DNA of 64,000 bases from Oscillospiraceae bacterium. Its GTDB lineage: Bacteria > Bacillota > Clostridia > Saccharofermentanales > Saccharofermentanaceae. Shown in pieces: positions 9,534 to 18,434 of this stretch. Positions within the stretch are counted from its first letter, which is position 1, and each line of letters opens with the position of its first letter. The stretch is from positions 248,001 to 312,000 of the forward strand of contig SVIZ01000002.1 in NCBI GenBank assembly GCA_015069205.1, in the 5' to 3' direction. The position numbers and the translations under genes were made by a program. The notes beneath the pieces were generated by a model, which had not been told where the DNA came from, ran no database searches, and saw only the letters and a program-made list of their open reading frames with translations.

Positions 9534-12500
9534 ATGCCGCTTGATAAAACAATCAGAAAAGTTCTTGTTATCGGTTCAGGTCCTATCGTAATCGGACAGG
9601 CAGCCGAGTTTGACTACGCAGGTACGCAGGCCTGCAGAGCACTTCGTGAAGACGGCATCGAGATAGTTCTGTTGAACTCCAACCCGGCTACCATCATGAC
9701 TGATAAGTCTATGGCAGATAAGATCTACATCGAGCCTCTTACACTCACAACAGTTAAGAGAATAATCGAGACAGAAAAGCCTGACTCGATCCTCTCAGGT
9801 CTTGGCGGACAGACAGCGCTTACACTCTGCATGCAGCTCGCCAAGGAAGGTTTCCTTGAATCACACGGCGTTAAGCTCTTAGGCTCATCACCCGAGTGTA
9901 TCGACAAGGCCGAAGACCGCCAGATGTTCAAGGATACGATGGAAGCGATAGGCCAGCCCTGCATCCCTTCAAAGGTTGTAACGACAGTTGAAGATGCAAT
10001 TGATTTTGCAAAAGAGATAGGCTATCCGGTCATCGTAAGACCTGCGTTCACATTGGGCGGAACAGGCGGCGGTATTGCTAACGATGAAGCAGAGCTCCAC
10101 GAGATCGCTAGAAACGGTCTTGCTTTATCTCCTATCACGCAGGTGCTTATCGAGAGAGGTATCGCAGGATGGAAAGAGATCGAGTTCGAGGTTATCAGAG
10201 ATAAGGACGGCAACGTAATCACTGTCTGCTCAATGGAGAACCTTGACCCTGTCGGAGTTCACACAGGTGACTCCATCGTTATCGCTCCTGCAGTAACGCT
10301 TTCAGACAAAGAGTATCAGATGCTCAGAACGGCATCACTTAACATCATCGAAGCATTGGGCGTTGAAGGCGGTTGTAACTGCCAGTTTGCTCTTAACCCC
10401 AACTCATTTGAGTATGCGGTAATCGAGGTTAACCCCAGAGTTTCAAGATCATCTGCTCTTGCTTCAAAAGCAACAGGTTATCCGATCGCAAAGGTTGCTA
10501 CAAAGATCGCGATCGGTTACAGACTCCACGAGATCGTAAATGCCGTAACAGGTCACACATATGCTGCTTTCGAACCTGCACTGGACTATGTTGCAGTTAA
10601 GTATCCGAAGTGGCCTTTCGACAAGTTTGTTTATGCAAAGAGAAATCTCGGCACACAGATGAAGGCAACCGGCGAAGTCATGGCAATCTCTGATTCATTC
10701 GAGAGCGCGCTCATGAAGGCCGTAAGAGGCGCAGAGATCTCTGCCGACACGCTTCACCTTAAGAAGATGGAAGAAGTGGCAGACGAAGACCTTATGGAGC
10801 GCTGCGTAACTCCTACGGACGAGAGACTCTTCTATGTTGCTGAGGCGATCAGAAGAGGCATTGATATCTCCGAGATCAACAAAGAAACAAAGATTGATAT
10901 GTGGTTCCTCTCCAAGATCAGGAACCTCGTCGAATTCGAGAAAGAGATCACCGGCAGGGATATCTCGTTCGATGAATATGTAAAAGCAAAGAAACTCGGC
11001 TTCACAGACAAGGCTATCGCAAGGATCACCGGCAAGCCCGTTACATATGAGCTCAAGCCCACATTCAAGATGGTTGATACATGCGCAGGCGAGTTCGAAG
11101 CACACACGCCTTACTTCTACGCAACATTCAACAGACCTGAAGAAGGCGGCGAGAACGAAGCTGACTTCGAGAAGGCAGGCGATAAGGATAAGCAGACGGT
11201 AATCGTATTCGGTTCAGGCCCGATCAGGATCGGTCAGGGTATCGAGTTCGACTATGCTGCCGTTCACTGCGTACACGCATTAAGAGAACTGGGCTACAGA
11301 GTTGTCATCGTAAACAACAACCCTGAGACTGTATCTACTGACTTCGATACAGGTGACAGACTCTACTTTGAGCCTCTCACACCTGAAGACGTAATGAACA
11401 TCGTTCATCAGGAAAAGCCGTTCGGCGTAGTTGTTGCATTCGGCGGCCAGACAGCTATCAAGCTCACGAAAACTCTTTCAGAGAATAACATCAACATCAT
11501 CGGTACATCTGCAGATTCGATCGACATGGCAGAAGACCGTGAGAGATTTGATGAACTTCTTGAGAGACTCGGAATCGCAAGACCTAAGGGATTCTCCGTT
11601 CTCACACTGGACGAAGCCCTTAAGGCTGCAAACACGCTTGAATATCCTGTGCTCTTAAGACCTTCCTACGTGCTTGGCGGTCAGAACATGATCATCGCCT
11701 TCAACGATGAAGACGTTAACGAGTACATGAAGATCATCCTCGCACAGGGCATCGAAAATCCTGTCCTCATCGATAAGTACATCCAGGGTAAGGAGATCGA
11801 AGTAGATGCGATCTACGACGGTAAGGATGTACTTATCCCCGGTCTCATGGAGCACGTTGAGCGTGCAGGTATCCACTCAGGTGACTCCATCGCGATGTAT
11901 CCTGCAAAGCACATCTACGATGACATGTACAAGAAGCTTGCTGATACAACGATCGCACTCTGCGACGGACTTAAGTCAACAGGTATCGTAAATATCCAGT
12001 ACATCGTAAAGGACAACAGGATCTATGTAATCGAGGTCAACCCGAGAGCATCAAGAACCGTTCCTTACATGAGCAAGGTTACGGGCATCCCGATGGTAGA
12101 CGTTGCCATCGAAGTAAGCCTCGGAACAAAGCTCGCAGACATGGATTACGGCACGGGATTCTACAGACAGTCACCTTATACGGCAGTTAAGGTTCCTGTG
12201 TTCTCATTCGAGAAACTTACGGACGTTGATACACAGCTCGGACCTGAAATGAAGTCTACGGGTGAAGTTTTGGGGGTTGGCAGAAACCTCTCGGAAGCTC
12301 TTTATAAGGGCCTCGTAGCAGCAGGCTACAAGATGTATAAGCGCGGCGGTGTATTCATCACGGTAAGAAATTCCGACAAGATGGAGATCGTCGAGATCGC
12401 AAAGAAGTTCGATTCAATGGGCTTCAAGCTCTATGCTACAAAGGGCACGGCCGAGGCATTGAGGCTTGCAGGAATGGAAGTTTCCGAAGTATCCAAGATC

Positions 12501-13592
12501 CACGAGTCTGATGAGAACAACACGATGTCTCTTATCGAGAGCGGCAAGATCAATTACATCATCTCAACATCAGCTAAGGGAAGACTCCCTGCAAGAGACT
12601 CCGTTAAGCTCAGAAGAAGAGCAGTCATGCTCGGCATCCCTTGTCTTACGGCTATCGATACTGCAGATGCTCTCGCTGATTCACTCATGAGCCATTTCTC
12701 CGAGATCAACACAGAACTCGTTGACATCAACAACATGCGTGACAAGAGACGTAAGATCACATTTACAAAGATGCAGGGTGCAGGTAACGATTACATTTAC
12801 ATCGACTGCATGGAGAATATGGTATCTTCACCTGAATCTTTGTCAGTCTACATGAGTGACAGACACTTCGGTGTAGGCGGTGACGGTATCGTTCTCATCG
12901 CACCTTCAAAGGTTGCTGACTGCAGAATGATCATGTACAACCTCGACGGTTCTGAGGGCATGATGTGCGGTAACGCAATCAGATGCGTTGCCAAGTACAT
13001 GTACGATGAGCGCGGTCACAAGAAGAGACACATGAAGATCGAGACGAAGAGCGGAATCAAGTCTCTCGAACTTATGACATTGGGCGGCGTTGTCGCAAGA
13101 GTTAAGGTAGACATGGGCAAGGCAGAGCTTAATCCGCCGAAGATCCCCTGCACACTTCCCGGCGATACGGCGATCAACGTTCCGGTAAATATAGACGGCG
13201 ATGAATATAAGATCACTGCTGTGTCAATGGGTAACCCTCATGCAGTAGTATTCACTGATCTTGTAGACGTGCTTGATCTCAATGTGATCGGCCCCAAGTT
13301 CGAATACTCAACGGATATCTTCCCTGAGAGAGTAAATACAGAATTCGTCAAGATCATCGACGACCATACGCTCAAGATGAGAGTATGGGAGAGAGGTTCA
13401 GGCGAGACAATGGCCTGCGGAACAGGCGCGTGCGCAACTGTAGTTGCAGCCTGCGAGAACGGTTACTGTAAGAAGGGCGAAGACATCAGAGTTATCCTTA
13501 AGGGCGGTGACCTCATCATCAGGTACACAGATGATGCAGTATTCATGACAGGTAACTGTGCCAAGGTTTTCGAAGGTACGATGGAAGTCTGA
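9534..13592 (+). CDS. carB-dapF: Fusion of carbamoyl-phosphate synthase large subunit with diaminopimelate epimerase
   Basis: One uninterrupted frame of 1352 residues. Residues 1-1067 are a full CarB: the first synthetase half starts VIGSGPIVIGQAAEFDYAG, the second starts VFGSGPIRIGQGIEFDY near 555, and an MGS-like allosteric domain lies at ~940-1060. Residues ~1068-1352 are a complete DapF (285 residues) starting at KITFTKMQGAGNDY, with both catalytic cysteines: Cys1145 in MMCGNAIRC and Cys1295 in ACGTGACA. CarB makes carbamoyl phosphate; DapF converts LL-DAP to meso-DAP. An in-frame ATG at 12735 could start DapF alone, but no Shine-Dalgarno precedes it. The fused activities belong to different pathways. 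Separate translation or later proteolysis cannot be excluded. Confidence 0.93.
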   Translation: MPLDKTIRKVLVIGSGPIVIGQAAEFDYAGTQACRALREDGIEIVLLNSNPATIMTDKSMADKIYIEPLTLTTVKRIIETEKPDSILSGLGGQTALTLCMQLAKEGFLESHGVKLLGSSPECIDKAEDRQMFKDTMEAIGQPCIPSKVVTTVEDAIDFAKEIGYPVIVRPAFTLGGTGGGIANDEAELHEIARNGLALSPITQVLIERGIAGWKEIEFEVIRDKDGNVITVCSMENLDPVGVHTGDSIVIAPAVTLSDKEYQMLRTASLNIIEALGVEGGCNCQFALNPNSFEYAVIEVNPRVSRSSALASKATGYPIAKVATKIAIGYRLHEIVNAVTGHTYAAFEPALDYVAVKYPKWPFDKFVYAKRNLGTQMKATGEVMAISDSFESALMKAVRGAEISADTLHLKKMEEVADEDLMERCVTPTDERLFYVAEAIRRGIDISEINKETKIDMWFLSKIRNLVEFEKEITGRDISFDEYVKAKKLGFTDKAIARITGKPVTYELKPTFKMVDTCAGEFEAHTPYFYATFNRPEEGGENEADFEKAGDKDKQTVIVFGSGPIRIGQGIEFDYAAVHCVHALRELGYRVVIVNNNPETVSTDFDTGDRLYFEPLTPEDVMNIVHQEKPFGVVVAFGGQTAIKLTKTLSENNINIIGTSADSIDMAEDRERFDELLERLGIARPKGFSVLTLDEALKAANTLEYPVLLRPSYVLGGQNMIIAFNDEDVNEYMKIILAQGIENPVLIDKYIQGKEIEVDAIYDGKDVLIPGLMEHVERAGIHSGDSIAMYPAKHIYDDMYKKLADTTIALCDGLKSTGIVNIQYIVKDNRIYVIEVNPRASRTVPYMSKVTGIPMVDVAIEVSLGTKLADMDYGTGFYRQSPYTAVKVPVFSFEKLTDVDTQLGPEMKSTGEVLGVGRNLSEALYKGLVAAGYKMYKRGGVFITVRNSDKMEIVEIAKKFDSMGFKLYATKGTAEALRLAGMEVSEVSKIHESDENNTMSLIESGKINYIISTSAKGRLPARDSVKLRRRAVMLGIPCLTAIDTADALADSLMSHFSEINTELVDINNMRDKRRKITFTKMQGAGNDYIYIDCMENMVSSPESLSVYMSDRHFGVGGDGIVLIAPSKVADCRMIMYNLDGSEGMMCGNAIRCVAKYMYDERGHKKRHMKIETKSGIKSLELMTLGGVVARVKVDMGKAELNPPKIPCTLPGDTAINVPVNIDGDEYKITAVSMGNPHAVVFTDLVDVLDLNVIGPKFEYSTDIFPERVNTEFVKIIDDHTLKMRVWERGSGETMACGTGACATVVAACENGYCKKGEDIRVILKGGDLIIRYTDDAVFMTGNCAKVFEGTMEV

Positions 13593-14254
13593 TGGAGACC
13601 ATTAACAGGAAGTTTAAAGCGGCTATTTTCGACATGGACGGACTGATCCTCGATTCAGAGAGGACAGTCCTGAAATGCTGGGAAATAATAGGCGAAAAGT
13701 ACGGCTTTAAGGACATCGTCACTTACGGCATCAGCGTTATAGGCAAGAATAAAAAGGCTACCGTTGAAGAGTTCGAGAGGGTCTACGGCGAGCCCGGCAA
13801 CCGCTATGAGCGCGAGCTCCGTGAGATCTATAACGGACTGGCGGAGAAGGGCAAAGTGCCGCTCAAGCCGCACACGATCAAACTTTTGAGTGCAATGAAA
13901 AATGCCGGCATGAAGATAGCCATCGCATCTTCTTCCACAAGGGAAGAGGTTACTTCCCAGATGGCAACGTTAGGTGCGCTGCCGTATTTTGATACATGTG
14001 TCTGTGGAGACCAGGTAACTAAGTCCAAACCTGATCCCGAGATATTCCTTCTTGCGTGTGATGCCCTTGGCGTTAAGCCTGAAGAGGGTGTCGGACTTGA
14101 AGATTCATTTAACGGCGTAAGGGCCTGCAAAGCTTCAGGGCTTTATACGGTAATGGTTCCGGACATCATCCAGCCTGATGATGAGATGAAGGGCCTTGCT
14201 GACATTATCCTGCCGTCCCTGAAAGACGTTCAGGATTTCTTAAACCTCAGATAA
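13592..14254 (+). CDS. HAD-superfamily hydrolase, beta-phosphoglucomutase-like
   Basis: 220 residues. HAD motif I is FDMDGLILDSE with nucleophile Asp14 and Asp16. Motif II is IASSSTREEV, and the motif III/IV area contains SKPDPEIFLLA and GLEDSFNGV. The helical cap of type C1 fits the phosphoglucomutase/phosphoglycolate-phosphatase group; the substrate cannot be predicted. The ATG overlaps the fusion gene stop by one base (TGATG), indicating translational coupling. Its 3' end overlaps the convergent transporter gene by 25 bases. Confidence 0.88.
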   Translation: METINRKFKAAIFDMDGLILDSERTVLKCWEIIGEKYGFKDIVTYGISVIGKNKKATVEEFERVYGEPGNRYERELREIYNGLAEKGKVPLKPHTIKLLSAMKNAGMKIAIASSSTREEVTSQMATLGALPYFDTCVCGDQVTKSKPDPEIFLLACDALGVKPEEGVGLEDSFNGVRACKASGLYTVMVPDIIQPDDEMKGLADIILPSLKDVQDFLNLR

Positions 14255-15147
14255 TTATTGTTATAAAGGTAGTTCAGAACGGATGCGCCGATAATGATGG
14301 CGTATCCAATTATGCTCAGGAAATCAGGAACCTCACCTAAAACAATAAGTCCCAGAAGAGCCGTGAATATAACGGTTGAATAATCGTAGATCGATATCTC
14401 CTTTGCAGGACATGCGGCGTAAGCAGATGTTATGAAGATCTGCCCGAAGCAGGCGGATACACCAGTCATGACGCAGAAGAAGAACTGCAAAAGGGTGATA
14501 GGCTGATAAGTAAAGATGATAAACGGGATGAGGGCAATGCATGAGAAAGTAGAGAAGAAAGCTACTACTACGATCCCGCGCTCTCCTTTAAGTGTCGCCT
14601 TGCGTAAGAATGCATAAGCGATACCGGCGCATATCCCTCCGATGAGCGCTATGACAAGCGGAAAAACGGAGTCGCTGCTGATCCCGAAAGTGCCGAATAA
14701 AAACGAAGGCTTAACTACAAAGACAGCTCCTACGATCGCCGTAAGTATTGCTGCCCACTGAAAACCGTCAGCCGATTCTTTTAATACGATTATGGAAGTC
14801 AGCATTGCAAAGAACGGTGACAGTTTGTTGAGCATCATGGCATCCGACATATTCGTATTCGAGATCGCGTAGAAATTTGCGATAACACCTATCGTTCCGA
14901 ACCCGGCGCGCATGAAGAGGCTCGGAAGAGACCCCTTCTTGATCTTGAATTTCTCGGGACTTCTGGCAAGCATTATGTAGGACATAACGATAGCTACGAG
15001 ATTTCTGAAGAATGCCTTTTGGAAAACGGGCATGTCTCCTGCGAGGTTAATGAACAACGCCATGCATGCAAATGAGAATGACGATAAAAGAAGATATACT
15101 ATGCCTCTCTTGCGGGGCGATAATTTGTCCAGAAACTTTACGGTCAC
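14230..15147 (-). CDS. DMT/EamA-family transporter
   Basis: About ten hydrophobic helices forming two EamA repeats, typical of drug/metabolite transporters; the substrate is unknown. The frame is open to 15261, but a GTG at 15147 has AAGAGGG five bases upstream (15153-15159), while the longer form has no ribosome binding site and would overlap the divergent promoter. From the GTG the protein is 305 residues and begins VTVKFLDKLSPRKRG, directly before the first helix, as is usual in this family. It is convergent with the HAD gene and divergent from the oxidoreductase gene. Confidence 0.82.
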   Translation of the reverse strand: MTVKFLDKLSPRKRGIVYLLLSSFSFACMALFINLAGDMPVFQKAFFRNLVAIVMSYIMLARSPEKFKIKKGSLPSLFMRAGFGTIGVIANFYAISNTNMSDAMMLNKLSPFFAMLTSIIVLKESADGFQWAAILTAIVGAVFVVKPSFLFGTFGISSDSVFPLVIALIGGICAGIAYAFLRKATLKGERGIVVVAFFSTFSCIALIPFIIFTYQPITLLQFFFCVMTGVSACFGQIFITSAYAACPAKEISIYDYSTVIFTALLGLIVLGEVPDFLSIIGYAIIIGASVLNYLYNNNYLRFKKS

Positions 15148-15233
15148 ACTAACCCTCTTAACTGATATCTTTGCAATAAAATAAAGCAACAGACTGCGAT
15201 TGTCCATATTAAACGGCTTGTTCAAAACATAGA

Positions 15234-15262
15234 TTGACACAATGTAAAGCGCCAAATACAAT
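15234..15262 (+). promoter_or_regulatory. Sigma-A promoter for the oxidoreductase-queT operon
   Basis: Consensus TTGACA at 15234-15239, a 17-base spacer, and TACAAT at 15257-15262. Predicted transcription start is near 15269, about 37 bases before the ATG at 15306. The promoter lies inside the unused 5' extension of the divergent transporter frame, which supports the shorter transporter start. Confidence 0.85.
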
Positions 15263-15305
15263 TAGAGAGTTGCATTTTATATAAATAATAAAGAGGTTTG
15301 AAAAT

Positions 15306-16265
15306 ATGCTCAGAGTCGGTATTCTCGGCTGCGGAACCATTGCAGCTAAAATTGCAGACAGTTTAAAAGGCAATAAGAAGGCAGTAATCGCAGGCGTTGC
15401 TTCCAGAGAAAGAAACAAGGCGAAGAAGTTCGCTGCTGCACACTGTCCTGATGCCAAAGTCTTTACCGGTTATGAGAAGCTTGCAGCTTCAGATGAGATC
15501 GACCTCGTTTATATCGCAACACCGAACACCTATCACTATGAACATGCGATCCTGTGCATCAAGGAATACAAGAACATTCTTGTTGAAAAGCCTTTTGCCA
15601 TGAGCAAGGCTGAAGCTGACAGCATCTTTTTCGAGGCAAAGAACAGAGGCATTTTCGTAGCTGAAGCAATGTGGACTTCCTATCAGCCCCTCCATCTTAA
15701 GGCTCTCGAATGGATCGAGAAAGGCAGGATCGGAGCAGTTAAATATGTATCCGCAAACCTGGGATATGACATTGCCTCCGTACCCAGACTTAACAGCCCT
15801 GTTTTAGGCGGCGGAAGCTATCTTGATCTCGGAGTTTATACAACAAACTTTGCACTCTCGTTTATGGGTAATGACATAAAAGTATCCAGGGTCTTCGCAA
15901 GAAGAGTCTCTTCCGGAATCGACAGGGATACATCCTATTGTCTGGAATCTGAAGACGGCAGCATTCTGGGTAATTTCTACGTTACGATGTGCGCAGATAC
16001 TGACAAGGACGGCGTTGTCGTAGGAGAGAGGGGAAAGATCAAGTTTACCAACATCAACAATTACCGTAAGATCGCCATTTATTCCAATGACGATACGCTT
16101 CTTGAAGAAGTTGACGGTGATAAGGAATTTCTCCGCGGATATGTTTATGAATTCGAGAGTTGTGCCAATGCCATCTCCAAGGGTCTTATCCAGGCACCCG
16201 AGATGCCCTGGTCGAAAACTGTAAGGATAGCGCAGATCAATGACACGATCCGCTCAATGATGTGA
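15306..16265 (+). CDS. Gfo/Idh/MocA-family oxidoreductase
   Basis: 319 residues. The N-terminal Rossmann fold has GILGCGTIAAKIADSL, and the family lysine is in the VEKPFAMS motif. The C-terminal alpha/beta domain contains GGGSYLDLGVYTTNF. These enzymes use NAD(P) to oxidise or reduce sugars and related compounds; the trans-dihydrodiol/deoxyglucose-type subgroup fits best, substrate unknown. AGAGG nine bases upstream supports the ATG. It heads an operon with a QueT-like transporter, a methyltransferase and a CmpB-like membrane protein, all overlapping. Confidence 0.88.
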   Translation: MLRVGILGCGTIAAKIADSLKGNKKAVIAGVASRERNKAKKFAAAHCPDAKVFTGYEKLAASDEIDLVYIATPNTYHYEHAILCIKEYKNILVEKPFAMSKAEADSIFFEAKNRGIFVAEAMWTSYQPLHLKALEWIEKGRIGAVKYVSANLGYDIASVPRLNSPVLGGGSYLDLGVYTTNFALSFMGNDIKVSRVFARRVSSGIDRDTSYCLESEDGSILGNFYVTMCADTDKDGVVVGERGKIKFTNINNYRKIAIYSNDDTLLEEVDGDKEFLRGYVYEFESCANAISKGLIQAPEMPWSKTVRIAQINDTIRSMM

Positions 16266-16798
16266 TTATGACAGAGTCAGGCCAGTCAAAGAACAGAATA
16301 CGTATTAAGTTCGTTGTTTTCAACGGAATCGTTGCAGCACTATATGTTGTCTTTACGGCACCGTTTGCAAATATCGCATACGGTCCGATCCAGGTAAGGA
16401 TCGCAGAGGTAATGACTGTATTCCCGATCTTTTCATGGGGAATGATACCGGGAGTTACTCTCGGATGCTTTATTGCAAATCTGATCAATCCGGGCAATCT
16501 GGGTCCGGTGGATATTATCGGAGGAACACTCGCGACACTTATCGCGGGAATCCTCTCTTACTTCATCGGTAAGAAAAACAAGTGGCTCGGACTTATCCCG
16601 CCTGTATTGGTCAACGGACTTATCGTCGGCGGATATCTTCCGTTCCTTCTGGTCGACAGCTCAAGCACGGTTACGCTTGAGGCTGTCCTGATAAGTATGC
16701 TTTCCGTTGCAGGAAGTGAAGCAGTGTTGCTAATAGTTTTAGGCATCCCGCTTATGCTCGTAATGGAAAAGACAGGTTTAAAGAACAGGTTACCATGA
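16262..16798 (+). CDS. queT: QueT-family transporter (putative queuosine precursor uptake)
   Basis: 178 residues, all membrane, five to six helices. The QueT signature is present: YGPIQVRIAEVMTVFPIF followed by GCFIANLINPGNLGPVD and a GTLATLIAG segment. QueT proteins are substrate-binding (S) components of ECF transporters, thought to import preQ1 or related bases; no ECF energising module is in the window. The start is either GTG at 16262, overlapping the upstream stop, or ATG at 16268. No preQ1 riboswitch is seen because the gene is inside an operon. Confidence 0.85.
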   Translation: MIMTESGQSKNRIRIKFVVFNGIVAALYVVFTAPFANIAYGPIQVRIAEVMTVFPIFSWGMIPGVTLGCFIANLINPGNLGPVDIIGGTLATLIAGILSYFIGKKNKWLGLIPPVLVNGLIVGGYLPFLLVDSSSTVTLEAVLISMLSVAGSEAVLLIVLGIPLMLVMEKTGLKNRLP

Positions 16799-17406
16799 CA
16801 CAGTATTTTGATCCCAATCCGACAACTCCTTCAGACCGTAAGATGATCCCGTACAGAATGAACGGTATCAACTTTGAGTTCTTTACGGACACATCTGTAT
16901 TCTCGAGAAAGGAAGTTGACTTCGGCACCAATCTTCTCATCGACACACTCGTAAAAGACATCAAGGCAAGAGGTCCAAAGATGGAACGTTTTGTAGACCT
17001 TGGCTGCGGTGTCGGCATCGTCGGAATAGTCATCAAGTCATGCTTCATGGCTTTTGACGTAACCGGCGTGGACATCAATTCAAGAGCAGTTGCGCTCGCA
17101 AGAGAGAATTGCGTTCAAAACGGTGTTAACTGCAGATTCATGTCCAGCGACATTTTGTTTGGCGTAAGAGATGAGCATTTCGACATCATCGCTACTAATC
17201 CTCCGGTAAGAGCAGGAAAGAAGACGGTGTTCGGTTTTTACGAGCAGTCTTTTGAAGTCCTTAATCCCGGCGGATATCTCTATGTAGTGCTCCAACGCAA
17301 GCAGGGTGCACCTTCAACGATGGATAAGCTTAATGAGCTGTTCGGTAACTGCGAGACACTTGCTATCGATGGCGGCTACAGAGTAATGAGGGCCAGAAAA
17401 GAATGA
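16795..17406 (+). CDS. Small SAM-dependent methyltransferase (RsmC-like)
   Basis: 203 residues. SAM motif I is FVDLGCGVGIVGIV, the acidic ribose-binding residue is in TGVDINSRAV, and the catalytic motif is NPPVRAGK. The NPP motif places it among N-methyltransferases acting on amino groups of bases; the RsmC-like 16S rRNA guanine-N2 group is the closest match. The start overlaps queT by ATGA and the end overlaps the next gene similarly. The substrate remains an inference. Confidence 0.85.
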   Translation: MTQYFDPNPTTPSDRKMIPYRMNGINFEFFTDTSVFSRKEVDFGTNLLIDTLVKDIKARGPKMERFVDLGCGVGIVGIVIKSCFMAFDVTGVDINSRAVALARENCVQNGVNCRFMSSDILFGVRDEHFDIIATNPPVRAGKKTVFGFYEQSFEVLNPGGYLYVVLQRKQGAPSTMDKLNELFGNCETLAIDGGYRVMRARKE

Positions 17407-18377
17407 CACTTCCGTATCCTTTCATAGAATCATATCTGATGTTCTTTATATACAGCTTCGTGGGATGGGTGATCGAAGTTATCTATTACGGCATCACCGA
17501 AGGCAAGTTCATCAACAGAGGATTCCTTGCAGGTCCTTTGTGTCCCGTTTACGGACTGGGTTTTTATGCAGCCATATGGATATTCGAACCGTTCAAGGAT
17601 AACTTCCTTATCCTGTTCTTCGGTATGGCTACTGCATGTACGATAGTCGAGCTTATCGCAGGCTTTATCCTCTATCACGCATTCCATATGCGCTGGTGGG
17701 ATTATTCTGATTACAAGCTCAATCTCGGAGGCTATATCTGCTTAAGATTCTTCATCTACTGGGGTATTGCCGCATCACTCGGTATGTATGTTCTGCATCC
17801 CACGGTAAAGTGGCTCATCGCGCACATCAACTATCCTGTCAGGATAGGTATACTGATCTTCTTTACCATTATCCTTCTTGCTGACCTCATTACGACCATC
17901 ATCACGATTATCGGATTCAAGAAGAAGTTCGCGGCTATGGAGAAAGTCGTTACGGGAACAAGAGCCGTATCCGACAAGATCGGTTCCCAGATCTATGGCG
18001 CGGTCGATACGATCGTTACCTTAAGCGAGCCAACAAGGAACCATTATGAACAATACAGGAAGCTGATCTCCGAAAACCGCCGGCAGGAAAAGGAACTTGC
18101 TGCGCAGCACAGGGCAGAGGAAAAAGCTTTTGCGAACCAGTTTACCGAAGTCGAGAAAGAAAGTCTCAAGCGTGCAAAAGAGTCTGCTTCAAATGCCGTG
18201 GGTTCCATGGTTGCATCGTTCAAGAAAAACGAGCAGCGTCTCGTACGTGTTGTCTGGGTCAGATCTACTGATGCAGGTGCTGCCGTCATGAGATTTATCA
18301 AGAGAAAGACCGAGACCGGAAATGACGAGATCTTCGAGATCGAAGATGATAATGAAGGCTCATCTGATTCAAATTGA
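17403..18377 (+). CDS. CmpB-like putative ABC transporter permease (PF06541 type)
   Basis: 324 residues. Five to six membrane segments occupy residues ~5-180, with the family motifs YSFVGWVIEVIYYG, RGFLAGPLCPVYGLG and MRWWDYS. A long, charged, probably coiled-coil cytoplasmic tail follows (~200-324). Family members are annotated as ABC transporter permeases, but there is little functional evidence and no ATPase lies nearby. It overlaps the methyltransferase by ATGA and is the last gene of the operon. The promoter for mrp overlaps its final codons. Confidence 0.8.
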   Translation: MTLPYPFIESYLMFFIYSFVGWVIEVIYYGITEGKFINRGFLAGPLCPVYGLGFYAAIWIFEPFKDNFLILFFGMATACTIVELIAGFILYHAFHMRWWDYSDYKLNLGGYICLRFFIYWGIAASLGMYVLHPTVKWLIAHINYPVRIGILIFFTIILLADLITTIITIIGFKKKFAAMEKVVTGTRAVSDKIGSQIYGAVDTIVTLSEPTRNHYEQYRKLISENRRQEKELAAQHRAEEKAFANQFTEVEKESLKRAKESASNAVGSMVASFKKNEQRLVRVVWVRSTDAGAAVMRFIKRKTETGNDEIFEIEDDNEGSSDSN

Positions 18378-18402
18378 AAAAGGTATAGGCATTACTTATA
18401 AT
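18374..18402 (+). promoter_or_regulatory. Sigma-A promoter for mrp
   Basis: TTGAAA at 18374-18379, a 17-base spacer, and perfect TATAAT at 18397-18402. It overlaps the last codon of the upstream membrane protein gene. The predicted start near 18409 leaves a leader of about 26 bases with an AAAGGAGG site. Confidence 0.82.
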
Positions 18403-18434
18403 AGTCGAGTTATATATTTAAAGGAGGCATATAT

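Noticed and set aside
12700-12770. A missed stop or frameshift separating carB and dapF
   Set aside because: The frame is continuous, both halves are full length at normal domain borders, and there is no ribosome binding site before the ATG at 12735. Read-level errors cannot be excluded, so a check is listed under findings.
16200-16270. preQ1 riboswitch before queT
   Set aside because: The gene overlaps the upstream oxidoreductase gene, so there is no leader that could hold an aptamer.
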